Shown here: positions 1 through 7,326 of the stretch, piece after piece
How positions within the stretch are numbered: the stretch's first letter is position 1
How the letters are laid out: each line of letters starts with the position of its first letter
Assembly (NCBI GenBank): GCA_034437315.1
Contig: DAOTUC010000319.1
Location: forward strand, 1 to 46,890
Reading direction: 5' to 3'
Source: DSAR01 sp034437315
GTDB lineage: Bacteria > Chloroflexota > Anaerolineae > B4-G1
Length of the DNA stretch: 46,890 nt
Position numbers and translations under genes: made by a program
The notes under the pieces: model-generated
What the model saw: only the letters and a program-made list of their open reading frames with translations
Database searches by the model: none
What the model was told of the DNA's origin: nothing

Positions 1-248
1 TCTCCGCCCTCGCTGCCTTCACGGGGGCCTTCAGGAGGAGAAACAAGCGCAGGAGCAACCGCTCCCCCGTGCACTCGCCTGACCGACTCTTGCGCCTCCA
101 GCGTTTTCAGGTCGCGGCGAATGGTTGACGCATCGACGTCAAACCGGGCGGCCAGATCCGCCACGCGCACTGCGCCGTGTTCCGCCGCCAACTTGGCGAT
201 TGCGGCCCGGCGTTCGGCGCTAAGTGTGGGGGGCGTGTGTTGATCCAT
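1..248 (-). CDS. DeoR-family transcriptional regulator, N-terminal part (cut by window edge)
   Basis: Translating the minus strand from the ATG at 248 gives 82 residues without a stop, running off the left edge. Residues about 10-60 form a DeoR-type helix-turn-helix: an alanine-rich first helix, then VADLAARFDVDASTIRRDLK, followed by the RRVHGGAV stretch that links the HTH to the effector domain in this family. DeoR proteins usually repress sugar or nucleoside operons in response to a phosphorylated sugar; the sensor domain is outside the window, so the ligand is unknown. The residues after about 65 are Pro/Glu/Gly-rich. No Shine-Dalgarno is seen; the -10 box lies 6 nt from the ATG, which suggests a leaderless message. 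Confidence 0.85.
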   Translation of the reverse strand, partial: MDQHTPPTLSAERRAAIAKLAAEHGAVRVADLAARFDVDASTIRRDLKTLEAQESVRRVHGGAVAPALVSPPEGPREGSEGG

Positions 249-254
249 AGCGCT

Positions 255-283
255 ATCTTAGCACATCGCGCACGATTTGTCAA
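255..283 (-). promoter_or_regulatory. Sigma-70 promoter of the DeoR-type gene, apparently leaderless
   Basis: On the minus strand TTGACA (278-283) and TAAGAT (255-260) are separated by exactly 17 nt. The start codon begins 6 nt after the -10 box, so transcription should begin at or next to the A of the ATG. Confidence 0.75.
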
Positions 284-290
284 GGGGTAA

Positions 291-326
291 TTGCACGAAT
301 TTGCACAATTTCGAGCGCTTTCGCTC
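291..326. promoter_or_regulatory. Candidate DeoR operator region (direct repeat plus palindrome)
   Basis: TTGCACGAAT (291-300) is followed directly by TTGCACAATT (301-310), a 10-bp-spaced direct repeat, then by the palindrome GAGCG-CTTT-CGCTC (313-326). It sits just upstream of the -35 box of the DeoR-type gene. Autoregulation by that protein is an inference; DeoR-family operators often consist of repeated half sites. Confidence 0.4.
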
Positions 327-369
327 ATTTTTGCGTGGTTGCGTGCGGGGGAGTCCTCTCCTCAACCAG

Positions 370-403
370 AAACGCCTCGCTGCTTCATCACAGCGAGGCG
401 TTT
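370..403. terminator. Hairpin between the lysW-like genes and the DeoR gene
   Basis: A perfect 13-bp stem (370-382 with 391-403) closes an 8-nt loop. It lies downstream of the minus-strand LysW-like gene and ends in TTT on either strand, so it is probably the terminator of that transcript, perhaps working in both directions. The U tract is short. Confidence 0.6.
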
Positions 404-489
404 ATACTGAATCTACTGCCGCCTATTTCAACAAGCGATCCCAACAAGCGATCCAAGAGAAGTCGGTCGCGCCGGAGCACGACGGGGGA

Positions 490-660
490 TCATTCGTCGT
501 CCCATTCGTTCTGCCAATCGTCGGTGAAATCCACCTGCAACGGATCCTTTCGCACCACCTCCAGTTCGACCCCACAGGCCACGCATTCGATCACGGCGCC
601 CTCCCGTGGCTTCTCTATGCTGATGATCGTATCACAGTTCGGACAACGCGTCTTGGCCAT
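490..660 (-). CDS. lysW: LysW-like amino-group carrier protein, copy 1
   Basis: A 56-residue protein from the ATG at 660. It has the LysW layout: CPNC at residues 6-9, CVAC at 26-29 (a small zinc ribbon), the GVELEVVRKDPL segment, then an acidic C terminus ending in EWDDE. In lysine and arginine biosynthesis by the LysW route (Thermus, archaea) the gamma-carboxyl of the C-terminal Glu carries the growing amino acid, and this protein also ends in Glu, although the classical EDWGE tail is altered. No LysX, LysZ, LysY, LysJ or LysK gene is present in the window, so a role in lysine synthesis is only inferred. The gene lies downstream of and in the same direction as a second LysW-like gene. A weak AAAGAG ribosome site precedes it. 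Confidence 0.75.
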   Translation of the reverse strand: MAKTRCPNCDTIISIEKPREGAVIECVACGVELEVVRKDPLQVDFTDDWQNEWDDE

Positions 661-672
661 AACACACTCTTT

Positions 673-698
673 CTGACTGACTGACTGACTGACTGACT
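673..698. repeat. CTGA tandem microrepeat (6.5 copies)
   Basis: Six and a half uninterrupted copies of CTGA lie in the 70-bp gap between the two lysW-like genes, just upstream of copy 1. Length could vary by slippage and alter spacing in the leader. Confidence 0.9.
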
Positions 699-730
699 CC
701 TGACTGCTAAATTTATCTTAGATGGAGATC

Positions 731-970
731 TTATTCGTCCTCATCCTCCCAATCGTCATCCCAATCATCATCATCGTCGTCCTCATCCTCGTCGTCCCAA
801 TCATCGTCGTCCCAATCATCATCCTCCTCATAGGGAAAATACACGTCGAAGGGGTCGACACTGACCACTTCCAAGTCAACGCCGCAATCGGGACAAGGGA
901 AAATCATCCCCTCACGTGGATTTTCCAGACGAACAACCGAATCGCACTCTGGGCAGTATGTCTTAGGCAT
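731..970 (-). CDS. lysW: LysW-like carrier protein, copy 2, with long acidic Asp/Trp tail
   Basis: 79 residues from the ATG at 970, chosen because GGAGG lies 5 nt upstream; the in-frame ATG at 982 overlaps that ribosome site. The first 45 residues match LysW closely (CPECDS, CPDCGVDLEVVSVDP, so two CxxC pairs for zinc). Instead of a short EDWGE-type end it has about 30 residues that are almost only Asp, Glu and Trp, in repeated WDDD-like units, and it again ends in Glu. The tail is encoded by simple TCATC/GTC-type repeats, so its length may be unstable. It is the first gene of a two-gene unit with copy 1. A carrier role is inferred; it could also be a zinc-ribbon protein of different function. 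Confidence 0.75.
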   Translation of the reverse strand: MPKTYCPECDSVVRLENPREGMIFPCPDCGVDLEVVSVDPFDVYFPYEEDDDWDDDDWDDEDEDDDDDDWDDDWEDEDE

Positions 971-1020
971 GTTTACCTCCATTTGTTATTTTTATCCACC
1001 CAGTACTATGGAACGGCAGC

Positions 1021-1029
1021 AGTATAGCA
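1021..1029 (-). promoter_or_regulatory. Extended -10 promoter of the lysW-like pair
   Basis: Minus strand TGCTATACT (TGn plus TATACT) about 50 nt upstream of the start at 970. No good -35 box is present at the normal spacing, as is common for extended -10 promoters. Confidence 0.45.
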
Positions 1030-1086
1030 CAAAATGTCGAATCCGCGGTAAAATATCGGTAAAAGTATGGTTAAGAATCGGTTGAC

Positions 1087-1148
1087 AAATCGAGCGTTTA
1101 AATCGAGCGTTTTCGCGGATTCCAGGGACGTTCGACAGACGTTCGCCT
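1087..1148. promoter_or_regulatory. Two sets of direct repeats upstream of the OmpR-type regulator
   Basis: AAATCGAGCGTTT occurs twice in perfect tandem (1087-1099 and 1100-1112), and GACGTTCG occurs at 1127 and 1138, an 11-bp period. OmpR/PhoB-family proteins bind tandem repeats with about this period. The sites lie 27-88 bp upstream of the -35 box of the regulator at 1249, so autoregulation is a reasonable inference. Confidence 0.45.
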
Positions 1149-1174
1149 GGTAGATCGCGCAACTTTCACAACCG

Positions 1175-1203
1175 TTGACTTTTGCACAGGCCGGTGTTAT
1201 GAT
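1175..1203 (+). promoter_or_regulatory. Sigma-70 promoter of the OmpR-type regulator
   Basis: TTGACT (1175-1180), a 17-nt spacer, TATGAT (1198-1203). The predicted leader is about 40 nt and contains GGAGG 8 nt before the ATG at 1249. Confidence 0.75.
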
Positions 1204-1248
1204 AACAGCCATCTGGATCTGGAGCGCCACGCCCTGGAGGTCATAACG

Positions 1249-1875
1249 ATGCACGTGCTGATTCTAGCGCCGACCCCTGAAATAGCGGATAAAATGCGCG
1301 CCGCCATCGAAGCGCCCAACGATCGTTGCACCATCGCGCTCTCGTGGGACGACGTCAACGCGACGCTGGAAACTCAATCTCTGGACTGTATCTTCATCGA
1401 GCGGTCCACCCTGACCCCGGTCGATCCGGTCGCTCAACTCAAGCTGCTCGAGCCCCAGCAATATCCACCGGTGATCTGCGTCGACGCCTCGACCGCCAGC
1501 TTGCCCAAGATCGGCGGAGAGGCGAAACACGTCGCGCGGTCCTTCTCGCCAGCCTATCAAATCGGCGAGCTACGCATCGACACACGCAAAAAGCGCGTCG
1601 GCGTTGACGAACGGTGGGTTACACTCCCCCCACTCCAGTATCGCTTGCTTCTGACGCTCGCTCGTAGGGCCGGCGAGGTGGTCAGTTACCGCGAGATTCT
1701 CAAAGCGGTCTGGGGACACGACGGGCGCGACGACGAGGCCCGCGAACTCATCAAGGTCCACATCTGTCAGATCCGGCGGCGGCTCGCGCTCGATCCAGAC
1801 AAACGTTACATCCAATCGGTGCGCGGTTTCGGCTATATGTTGGCATCCCCCGAAAAGGCTGGCGCAAGAGAGTAA
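1249..1875 (+). CDS. OmpR/PhoB-type winged-helix protein with degenerate receiver domain
   Basis: 208 residues. The C-terminal half (about 105-200) is a clear OmpR-type winged helix: LPPLQYRLLLTLARRAGEVV, then YREILKAVWG, then the recognition region VKVH/ICQIRRRLALDP and the RGFGYML wing. Residues 1-95 have the size and helix/strand rhythm of a receiver but lack the paired acidic residues at the first strand, have IER where the phosphorylated Asp is expected, and lack the conserved Lys near the end. It is therefore probably an atypical regulator not controlled by phosphorylation. No histidine kinase is nearby. Start supported by GGAGG 8 nt upstream. The next gene, a transporter fusion, begins 60 bp later in the same direction and could be its target. 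Confidence 0.8.
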   Translation: MHVLILAPTPEIADKMRAAIEAPNDRCTIALSWDDVNATLETQSLDCIFIERSTLTPVDPVAQLKLLEPQQYPPVICVDASTASLPKIGGEAKHVARSFSPAYQIGELRIDTRKKRVGVDERWVTLPPLQYRLLLTLARRAGEVVSYREILKAVWGHDGRDDEARELIKVHICQIRRRLALDPDKRYIQSVRGFGYMLASPEKAGARE

Positions 1876-1935
1876 GCGGAAGACTTAGCACGACCGCAAT
1901 GAGCACCCCTTAATTGAGCAGAGAATCCCTCTCGT

Positions 1936-4900
1936 ATGCAAATTATGAAGAACACACAAAGCGCCTCTAATCAGCCGAATTCGATTCGCTACAGCAGACA
2001 TTTCGACCGCTGGCAAGCGTTGCTCCGGGGACTTGGCGTGATGATCATCCTATCCGCCTTCATCCTCATCGGGCAAACGGCGGCGATAGCCGGTCACTGG
2101 ACGCCGCTATCCTTCTTCCTGGCTATCTTGCTGCTGGCCCCCAACATATTGACCTATGCGGAACTGGCCGTCAGCGTCCCCTGCACTGGCGGCGCTTACG
2201 TTCAAGTCCACGAATCTCGCGACGGGTGGCTCGCCTTCCTCACGGGTTGGGTCCTCGTCATCGCCACCCTGAGTGTCGGCGTCATCCTGGCCCAGGCTTT
2301 CGCCGCCCAGGTCGCCGTCTTGCTCCAAGATCACTTCAATCTGACGATTAGCCCCTGGCCTTGGGCGCTGGGTTTGATTATTATCTCGTCAATCAGCAAT
2401 GCCCTGGGAACCCAAAAACCGAGGCGAGAATTTCTCATATCTATCCTGTTAGGGGTTCTGGTGGGCATTGTATGCCTATCCATTCCAGCCATACAATTCA
2501 GTCACTACACCATTGCGCCATCACGCTCGCCGATCTCCCCCGCTACATCTCGCCCCAGTTGGGAACAGGCCCTGCCCTTGCTCCTACTCCTTTTTGTTGG
2601 ATTCGAGATGATGATGAGTTTCCGGAGCGGGTCCTGTCTGCGCGGCCAAAGCTTCTCCAAAATATTAGTGATCACCCTCCTGCTTGCCGCTTTGATGATC
2701 ACATGTTTCGCCATCGTCGCCGTCGGCGTTCTGGGAAGCGACACGCTGTCCGATTCTTCCACCCCTCTGGCCCTTCTGGGCGACCGCGCCGCTCCAGGCG
2801 TTGGCCGACCTCTGATTTTGATCGTCGGTAGCCTGGCGCTGATTCTGATTTTCAATCGCATCTTCTTGTTAATCGTGCGGCAGACTTACCGCATGAACAA
2901 AGATGGTTATTTCCCCGCCGGCCTGCGAAAGCACCCCCAGCGTTTCCAAACGCCTATCTGGATCATCTGTCTCGTCGCACTATTACAATTATCCTTGCTC
3001 ATCTTCCCCCCTGCCTTTTTAGGTCAACTCGCAAGTTTACTCTACCTGGTAGTTATGATGATCATCAATGTGACGCTGCTTCGACGAAAGCAAGCGGCAT
3101 CCGCAGAGTTCACCCTTCCTTTCCACCCCTGGGTTCCCAGCTTGACCCTGTCCATAGATGTACTCATCAGCTTGCTATGGCCTCCGCTCTATCTGGCGTG
3201 GGCCGGCGGTCTAATCGGCCTGGGCGTTCTTTTCTACGTCATCTACGCCCGCAACCATCACCTCGAGGCGCGGGAGGGGATCACCGTTTTCAAACCTTCA
3301 CCGGAAGAAAAGCCACGGGCCGAATACCGTGTGATGACGCCCATCGCCAACCCGGCGACGGTCGATGTTCTCCTCCGCCTGGCCGGGGTATTGGCCCGCC
3401 AGAAAAATGGCGAGGTGCTTGCCCTGCAGATTGTGACCGTGCCCGATCAAATTCCGTTGGAAGAGGGACGGTATCGCGCTCGCGCCAGCCGAGTCTTGTT
3501 AGAACAGGCAATCGCGCAAGCACAAGAGGAAAATTTCGAGATTCAGACCATCACCCGCGTGGCCCACAATGTGGCCCAAGGCATTCTCGACACCGCCCGC
3601 GAGGAGAATGTGGATCTGATTCTCATGGGATGGCGAGGATATACGTATTCTTTCGGCGCATCAATGGGGCCTATCATCGACGCTGTCATGAAAGACGCCC
3701 CGTGCGACGTCGTCGTCGCCAAGGGGGATCAATGGCGCACGGCGAAAAAGATACTCGTTCCAACGTCCGGGGGGCCTCACGCCTCTATCGCAGCCGAACT
3801 AGCGACGACGATCGCCAGCACTTACGATTCCGAAATCACCGCGCTCTACGTACAAGTAGGCCGAGCCACTTCCGAACAGATGGCGGCCAACCGACAGCGG
3901 CTTGAGCAAACGCTGAACGGGATCGAATTCACCAAAGCGCCGGAACAGAAGATTATTGTTACCGATAGCATTGTCAAAGGCATCGTCGAGGAGGCGAAGG
4001 ACTACGACTTGATTCTTCTAGGTGCATCGGAAGAGAGAATGTTCGACCAATTCGTCTTCGGTAACATCCCTCAAAGGATCGCTGCTCAAGCGACTACGCC
4101 AGCCATCATCGCCCGGCGCTACGGCGGACCGACCGATTTCTGGATCCGGCGTCTGGTACACAGTCTCCGTCAAACGTTTCCCTCCCTCGATAGCGAAGAG
4201 CAATTAACGTTCCGCGAAGAACTGACCCACAGCGCTCAACCGGGCATCAACTACTTCGTCCTCATCGTGCTTTCGAGTATCATCGCCACATTAGGCCTGC
4301 TCCTGAACAGCGCCGCCGTCGTAATTGGCGCGATGCTAGTCGCGCCGCTGATGTCTCCCATTCTGGCCTTCTCGCTGGGGATGGTGCTGGGCGACGTGCG
4401 TTTGATACGACGCTCTATCGAGGCGGTCTCAAAAGGGATCGCATTGGCCATTGTGCTGGCCATTTTCATCGGTATTCTCTCCCCATTCAAGGGATTGACT
4501 ACCGAGATTATGGCGCGCACGCAACCCACGCTACTTGATCTCGCTGTAGCCTTGGCTTCGGGAATGGCCGGGGCCTACGCGCTGGCTCGCAAAGACGTCA
4601 GCGCTGCACTGCCTGGCGTCGCAATCGCAGCGGCGCTTATGCCGCCCCTGGGAGTCGTCGGCCTGGGGCTATCGCTGGGAAAACCGCACGTCGCCGGCGG
4701 CGCGCTCCTGCTCTTTATCACCAACATCTCCGCCATCAGCCTGGCCGGTGTACTCGTCTTCGTCCTGCTCGGCGTCCGGCCCCAGAACTGGCAACCGGAT
4801 ACGGAACGCCGCATTCGCCGCAGCATCGTGGGATTCACGCTCCTGCTCATGGTGATCGCCATCCCCTTGATCGCCATTATGAGCGGCATCATCCAGGACG

Positions 4901-5148
4901 CCCGCACGCAGGAGACGATCCGGCAAGTGTTACAAACGCACGCGACGGCTCAGGACGGCATACTCGTCGAATTTGAGTATCAATTACAACCCGACGACAG
5001 CCTAGCTATTGCCGCCACCATCCGCTCGACCAAGCCGGCGGATCAAATCCACATCAATGAAACCGCTCAGATCTTACAACAACGCCTGAACCGCTCGGTT
5101 ACATTAGAGGTGATCGTGTTCCCGGTCATCAGGTCGACGAATCAATAA
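1936..5148 (+). CDS. APC-type permease fused to two Usp domains and a DUF389 membrane domain
   Basis: 1070 residues. Residues about 30-450 form an APC-superfamily permease with about 12 hydrophobic segments. Residues about 463-600 and 603-735 are two universal stress protein domains; the second has LILLGASEE and a degraded nucleotide loop. Residues about 760-1000 are a DUF389 membrane domain, marked by NSAAVVIGAMLVAPLMSPI, followed by a soluble tail of about 70 residues. APC-Usp fusions and separate DUF389 proteins are known; the three together suggest two membrane units tied by a cytosolic sensor, probably nucleotide-regulated transport. The substrate cannot be told. Start: ATG at 1936 or 1945; neither has a strong ribosome site. 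The minus-strand MFS gene converges on its end. Confidence 0.85.
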   Translation: MQIMKNTQSASNQPNSIRYSRHFDRWQALLRGLGVMIILSAFILIGQTAAIAGHWTPLSFFLAILLLAPNILTYAELAVSVPCTGGAYVQVHESRDGWLAFLTGWVLVIATLSVGVILAQAFAAQVAVLLQDHFNLTISPWPWALGLIIISSISNALGTQKPRREFLISILLGVLVGIVCLSIPAIQFSHYTIAPSRSPISPATSRPSWEQALPLLLLLFVGFEMMMSFRSGSCLRGQSFSKILVITLLLAALMITCFAIVAVGVLGSDTLSDSSTPLALLGDRAAPGVGRPLILIVGSLALILIFNRIFLLIVRQTYRMNKDGYFPAGLRKHPQRFQTPIWIICLVALLQLSLLIFPPAFLGQLASLLYLVVMMIINVTLLRRKQAASAEFTLPFHPWVPSLTLSIDVLISLLWPPLYLAWAGGLIGLGVLFYVIYARNHHLEAREGITVFKPSPEEKPRAEYRVMTPIANPATVDVLLRLAGVLARQKNGEVLALQIVTVPDQIPLEEGRYRARASRVLLEQAIAQAQEENFEIQTITRVAHNVAQGILDTAREENVDLILMGWRGYTYSFGASMGPIIDAVMKDAPCDVVVAKGDQWRTAKKILVPTSGGPHASIAAELATTIASTYDSEITALYVQVGRATSEQMAANRQRLEQTLNGIEFTKAPEQKIIVTDSIVKGIVEEAKDYDLILLGASEERMFDQFVFGNIPQRIAAQATTPAIIARRYGGPTDFWIRRLVHSLRQTFPSLDSEEQLTFREELTHSAQPGINYFVLIVLSSIIATLGLLLNSAAVVIGAMLVAPLMSPILAFSLGMVLGDVRLIRRSIEAVSKGIALAIVLAIFIGILSPFKGLTTEIMARTQPTLLDLAVALASGMAGAYALARKDVSAALPGVAIAAALMPPLGVVGLGLSLGKPHVAGGALLLFITNISAISLAGVLVFVLLGVRPQNWQPDTERRIRRSIVGFTLLLMVIAIPLIAIMSGIIQDARTQETIRQVLQTHATAQDGILVEFEYQLQPDDSLAIAATIRSTKPADQIHINETAQILQQRLNRSVTLEVIVFPVIRSTNQ

Positions 5149-5177
5149 GCCTACCACGACGGCTTCCCTTCCATCCC

Positions 5178-6476
5178 CTAACCGGTCTGTTTCGCCGCCT
5201 GGCGCGCGGCTCGTTCGGCCATCTGCGCCCGCAAAGTCGCGATGTCCCCATCGACGAAGAAGAGCGCGCCCAGGTAGAGGAGGAAACAAAACGCCCAGGC
5301 GGTGATGCTGACCCACAGGATCGCCGTCCCCATATCGAAGGCGTCGGAGATCAACCCGGCGAGAAACGGCGCGAAGGCCGCCCCGCTGTTCTCGATGAAG
5401 TATTCGACTGATTGAGCGGTCGAGCGGACTTCCGGGACGATCACGTCGTAGACGGTGGAGATCACGTTAGGCGCGGAGAACGGCATGAAAATGGCCGTCA
5501 GCGCCATAAAGAGGAAGAACTGCCCGCGCGCTTCGATCGGTGTGTTCAGCGCCATAAAGAGGAACAGCGCGCCCATCAGCACCCCGGCGCTGGAGACCAG
5601 GATGCGCCCCTTGCGGGTGCGCCTGAAGGCCCAATCTCCCAGAGAGCCGCCGACGAAATAACCGGCGGCCAAAATTAGCACGACCGGCCCCATCGTCATC
5701 AGCACGCTGCTCTCGTCATATCCCCGCTCTTTGGCCAGATAATCGAAGAAGAAATAGGTGATCACGTTCCAGGGAAAGACGCCCGCGAAGCCCTGCAGGA
5801 ACACAAACCACATCGTCTTCTTCTTGAACACCTCTCTGGCCTGCGCCCAGGAGAACTTGAATCCGGTCATCGCCTCCACATCGGCGAACTCCGGTTCGGA
5901 TCGGCCGCGCGGCATCTCCTTGACGCCGAAATAGATCAGAACCGCGATCAACAGCCCCAGCCCGCCGGTGACGAAGAAGATATTCCGCCAGCCCAGGCCA
6001 GGCGCGAGCATCAACGCCAACACCATGCCGAGCAAATAACCAATCGGCTGGCTGAGTTGCAACAGGCCGTAAACTTTGCTGCGCATCTCCGGCTCGAAAT
6101 AGTCGGCCACCAACGTGTACAGGCCGGGATAGGAGGAATCATCCACGCCAGTGGAGGCGCGGGTGAGCACAAACCTGCCATAACTGCGAACGATGGCGCT
6201 CAACCAGGTGGTGGAGCCCCAGATGAAAGAGGCCAGGGATAGGAGCTTGGCCCGGGCGAAACGGTCGTACAGGTAACCCCAGATCGGGTATAGGATCGTC
6301 CCGACGACCAGCGCGCCGGAGATCGTCAACCCGAATTGGGTATTGGTGATCCCGAAATCCTCGCTGATCTGGCCCTTGAGTGGACCGATCAGCAACTTAT
6401 CGGTTTGATGGAGCAGCATGAAGAAGAAAAAGATGACTACCACGTTCCAGCGGTAAAGTGAATGGTCTCGTTTCAT
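5178..6476 (-). CDS. Major facilitator superfamily transporter
   Basis: 432 residues with about 12 hydrophobic segments. The loop after the second segment reads GYLYDRFARAKLL, the typical MFS motif A region, and DDSSYPGLYTLVADYF fits the fourth helix region seen in organic anion and Spinster-like carriers. Substrate unknown. The ATG at 6476 was chosen since GAGG lies 6 nt before it; an in-frame TTG at 6482 is less likely. The short convergent gap to the permease fusion (29 bp) holds no obvious terminator. Confidence 0.85.
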   Translation of the reverse strand: MKRDHSLYRWNVVVIFFFFMLLHQTDKLLIGPLKGQISEDFGITNTQFGLTISGALVVGTILYPIWGYLYDRFARAKLLSLASFIWGSTTWLSAIVRSYGRFVLTRASTGVDDSSYPGLYTLVADYFEPEMRSKVYGLLQLSQPIGYLLGMVLALMLAPGLGWRNIFFVTGGLGLLIAVLIYFGVKEMPRGRSEPEFADVEAMTGFKFSWAQAREVFKKKTMWFVFLQGFAGVFPWNVITYFFFDYLAKERGYDESSVLMTMGPVVLILAAGYFVGGSLGDWAFRRTRKGRILVSSAGVLMGALFLFMALNTPIEARGQFFLFMALTAIFMPFSAPNVISTVYDVIVPEVRSTAQSVEYFIENSGAAFAPFLAGLISDAFDMGTAILWVSITAWAFCFLLYLGALFFVDGDIATLRAQMAERAARQAAKQTG

Positions 6477-6562
6477 CGTCAACCTCGCAAAATATTATGT
6501 GAAATTCCAACCAATACCGGGGAGCTTTCTCAACGACCCAAAGGCGGTCAAGACGCCCGCAT

Positions 6563-6592
6563 ATCATACACTAAATTCACCGTTTAAGCCAA
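6563..6592 (-). promoter_or_regulatory. Weak promoter candidate for the MFS gene
   Basis: Minus strand TTGGCT (6587-6592), an 18-nt spacer, TATGAT (6563-6568), about 87 nt upstream of the start codon. Weak -35 box. Confidence 0.3.
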
Positions 6593-6638
6593 TCCAAGCC
6601 AATCAATGACTTTATTAATGTACAACCTATCATCTTGC

Positions 6639-6667
6639 TTGCCAATTAGCACGCTTTGATATAGACT
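6639..6667 (+). promoter_or_regulatory. Candidate promoter of the hydrogenase operon, upstream of an inserted element
   Basis: TTGCCA (6639-6644), a 17-nt spacer, TAGACT (6662-6667). It lies directly left of a 109-bp inverted-repeat element. Without the element and one copy of its target duplication, the -10 box would lie about 37 bp from the start codon at 6824, which fits the original promoter of the operon. Confidence 0.45.
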
Positions 6668-6693
6668 GTAAGAAATGTTTATGCAAATGATAT

Positions 6694-6802
6694 GGGTGTT
6701 TTTCAAATGCTTTGAGCGTTGTTTGTAGTGCGTGCTTCAGCGCGCTTTTACGGCGCTAAAGCGCCTACTACAAGCTTGACCTCAAATGAAATGAAACACA
6801 CC
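6694..6802. mobile_element. MITE-like element with 10-bp target duplication, upstream of the hydrogenase operon
   Basis: The 109-bp segment is bounded by perfect 10-bp direct repeats CAAATGATAT (6684-6693 and 6803-6812). Its ends are imperfect inverted repeats (GGGTGTTTTTCAAATGC on the left, GGTGTGTTTCATTTC read inward from the right). The core has the REP-like hairpin GTAGTGCG...TTCAGCGC / GCGCTAAAGCGCCTACTAC that recurs at 26763 and 28981. No ORF inside. It ends 21 bp before the start codon at 6824, so the long hairpin is probably part of the leader of the operon. Confidence 0.75.
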
Positions 6803-6823
6803 CAAATGATATTTACAGGTGCT

Positions 6824-7084
6824 ATGATACACCGTATCCCATACGTTCTTTTGGCCGCCGTCGTGCTGGTTGGCGCTATCGTCGCCGTGCTATCGAAAAA
6901 TCTCCTGCGCTCCGCCGTCGCGCTGGGCATAGGCAGCGCAGCGCTGGCGACAATATTCTTCTTACTCGACGCGCCCTACGCCGGCGGTTTCGAGCTGAGC
7001 GTCGGCGCCGGACTGATCAGCATCCTCTTCATCATCGCCATCAGCCTGACCGAGTCTATGCGGGGGCAAAGCGATGGATCGTGA
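6824..7084 (+). CDS. MbhD/DUF4040-like membrane subunit (NuoJ N-terminal half homologue)
   Basis: 86 residues, three hydrophobic helices. The pattern LLRSAVALGIGSAALATIFF followed by GGFELSVGAGLISILFIIAI matches the MbhD (DUF4040) family, which corresponds to part of complex I NuoJ and of MrpA. In Mbh-type hydrogenases this subunit lies between the antiporter units and the hydrogenase unit in the membrane. Start: ATG at 6824 with AGGT just upstream; an earlier in-frame reading would use sequence from an inserted element. First gene of the operon; its end overlaps the next gene by 11 bp. Confidence 0.75.
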   Translation: MIHRIPYVLLAAVVLVGAIVAVLSKNLLRSAVALGIGSAALATIFFLLDAPYAGGFELSVGAGLISILFIIAISLTESMRGQSDGS

Positions 7085-7298
7085 ACGCATCTTCTGGCTT
7101 GGCGCGGCGCTCCTGTTGCTGGTCGTTGGCCTGCTAATCAGCCGACAGGTCGTGACGCTGTCGCAGGGCGAGCACGTGGCAGCGTTTCGGCAATGGTTTT
7201 GGGAACATCGTGAACTCGATTTAGGCGTGCAAGTGGGATTGGTCTTCGTCGGCGCCCTTGGAATCTCCGCCCTGTTGCCCCGCGAAAAGAAGACATGA
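7074..7298 (+). CDS. Small membrane subunit, MbhE-like
   Basis: 74 residues with two hydrophobic segments (about 7-26 and 49-66). The second, RELDLGVQVGLVFVGALGISALL, resembles the MbhE/MrpA C-terminal pattern of a charged turn followed by a GV.V.F..A.G helix. It overlaps the MbhD-like gene by 11 bp, as expected for subunits made together. In Mbh complexes MbhD plus MbhE together correspond to NuoJ. Assignment rests on position and weak similarity. Confidence 0.6.
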   Translation: MDRERIFWLGAALLLLVVGLLISRQVVTLSQGEHVAAFRQWFWEHRELDLGVQVGLVFVGALGISALLPREKKT

Positions 7299-7326
7299 CT
7301 TGTGAGGCCAAGGATGAGGAGACATT

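Noticed and set aside
335..676. Long plus-strand ORFs over 277-684
   Set aside because: They lie opposite the lysW-like copy 1, have no ribosome site, and their residue make-up is that of a shadow frame.
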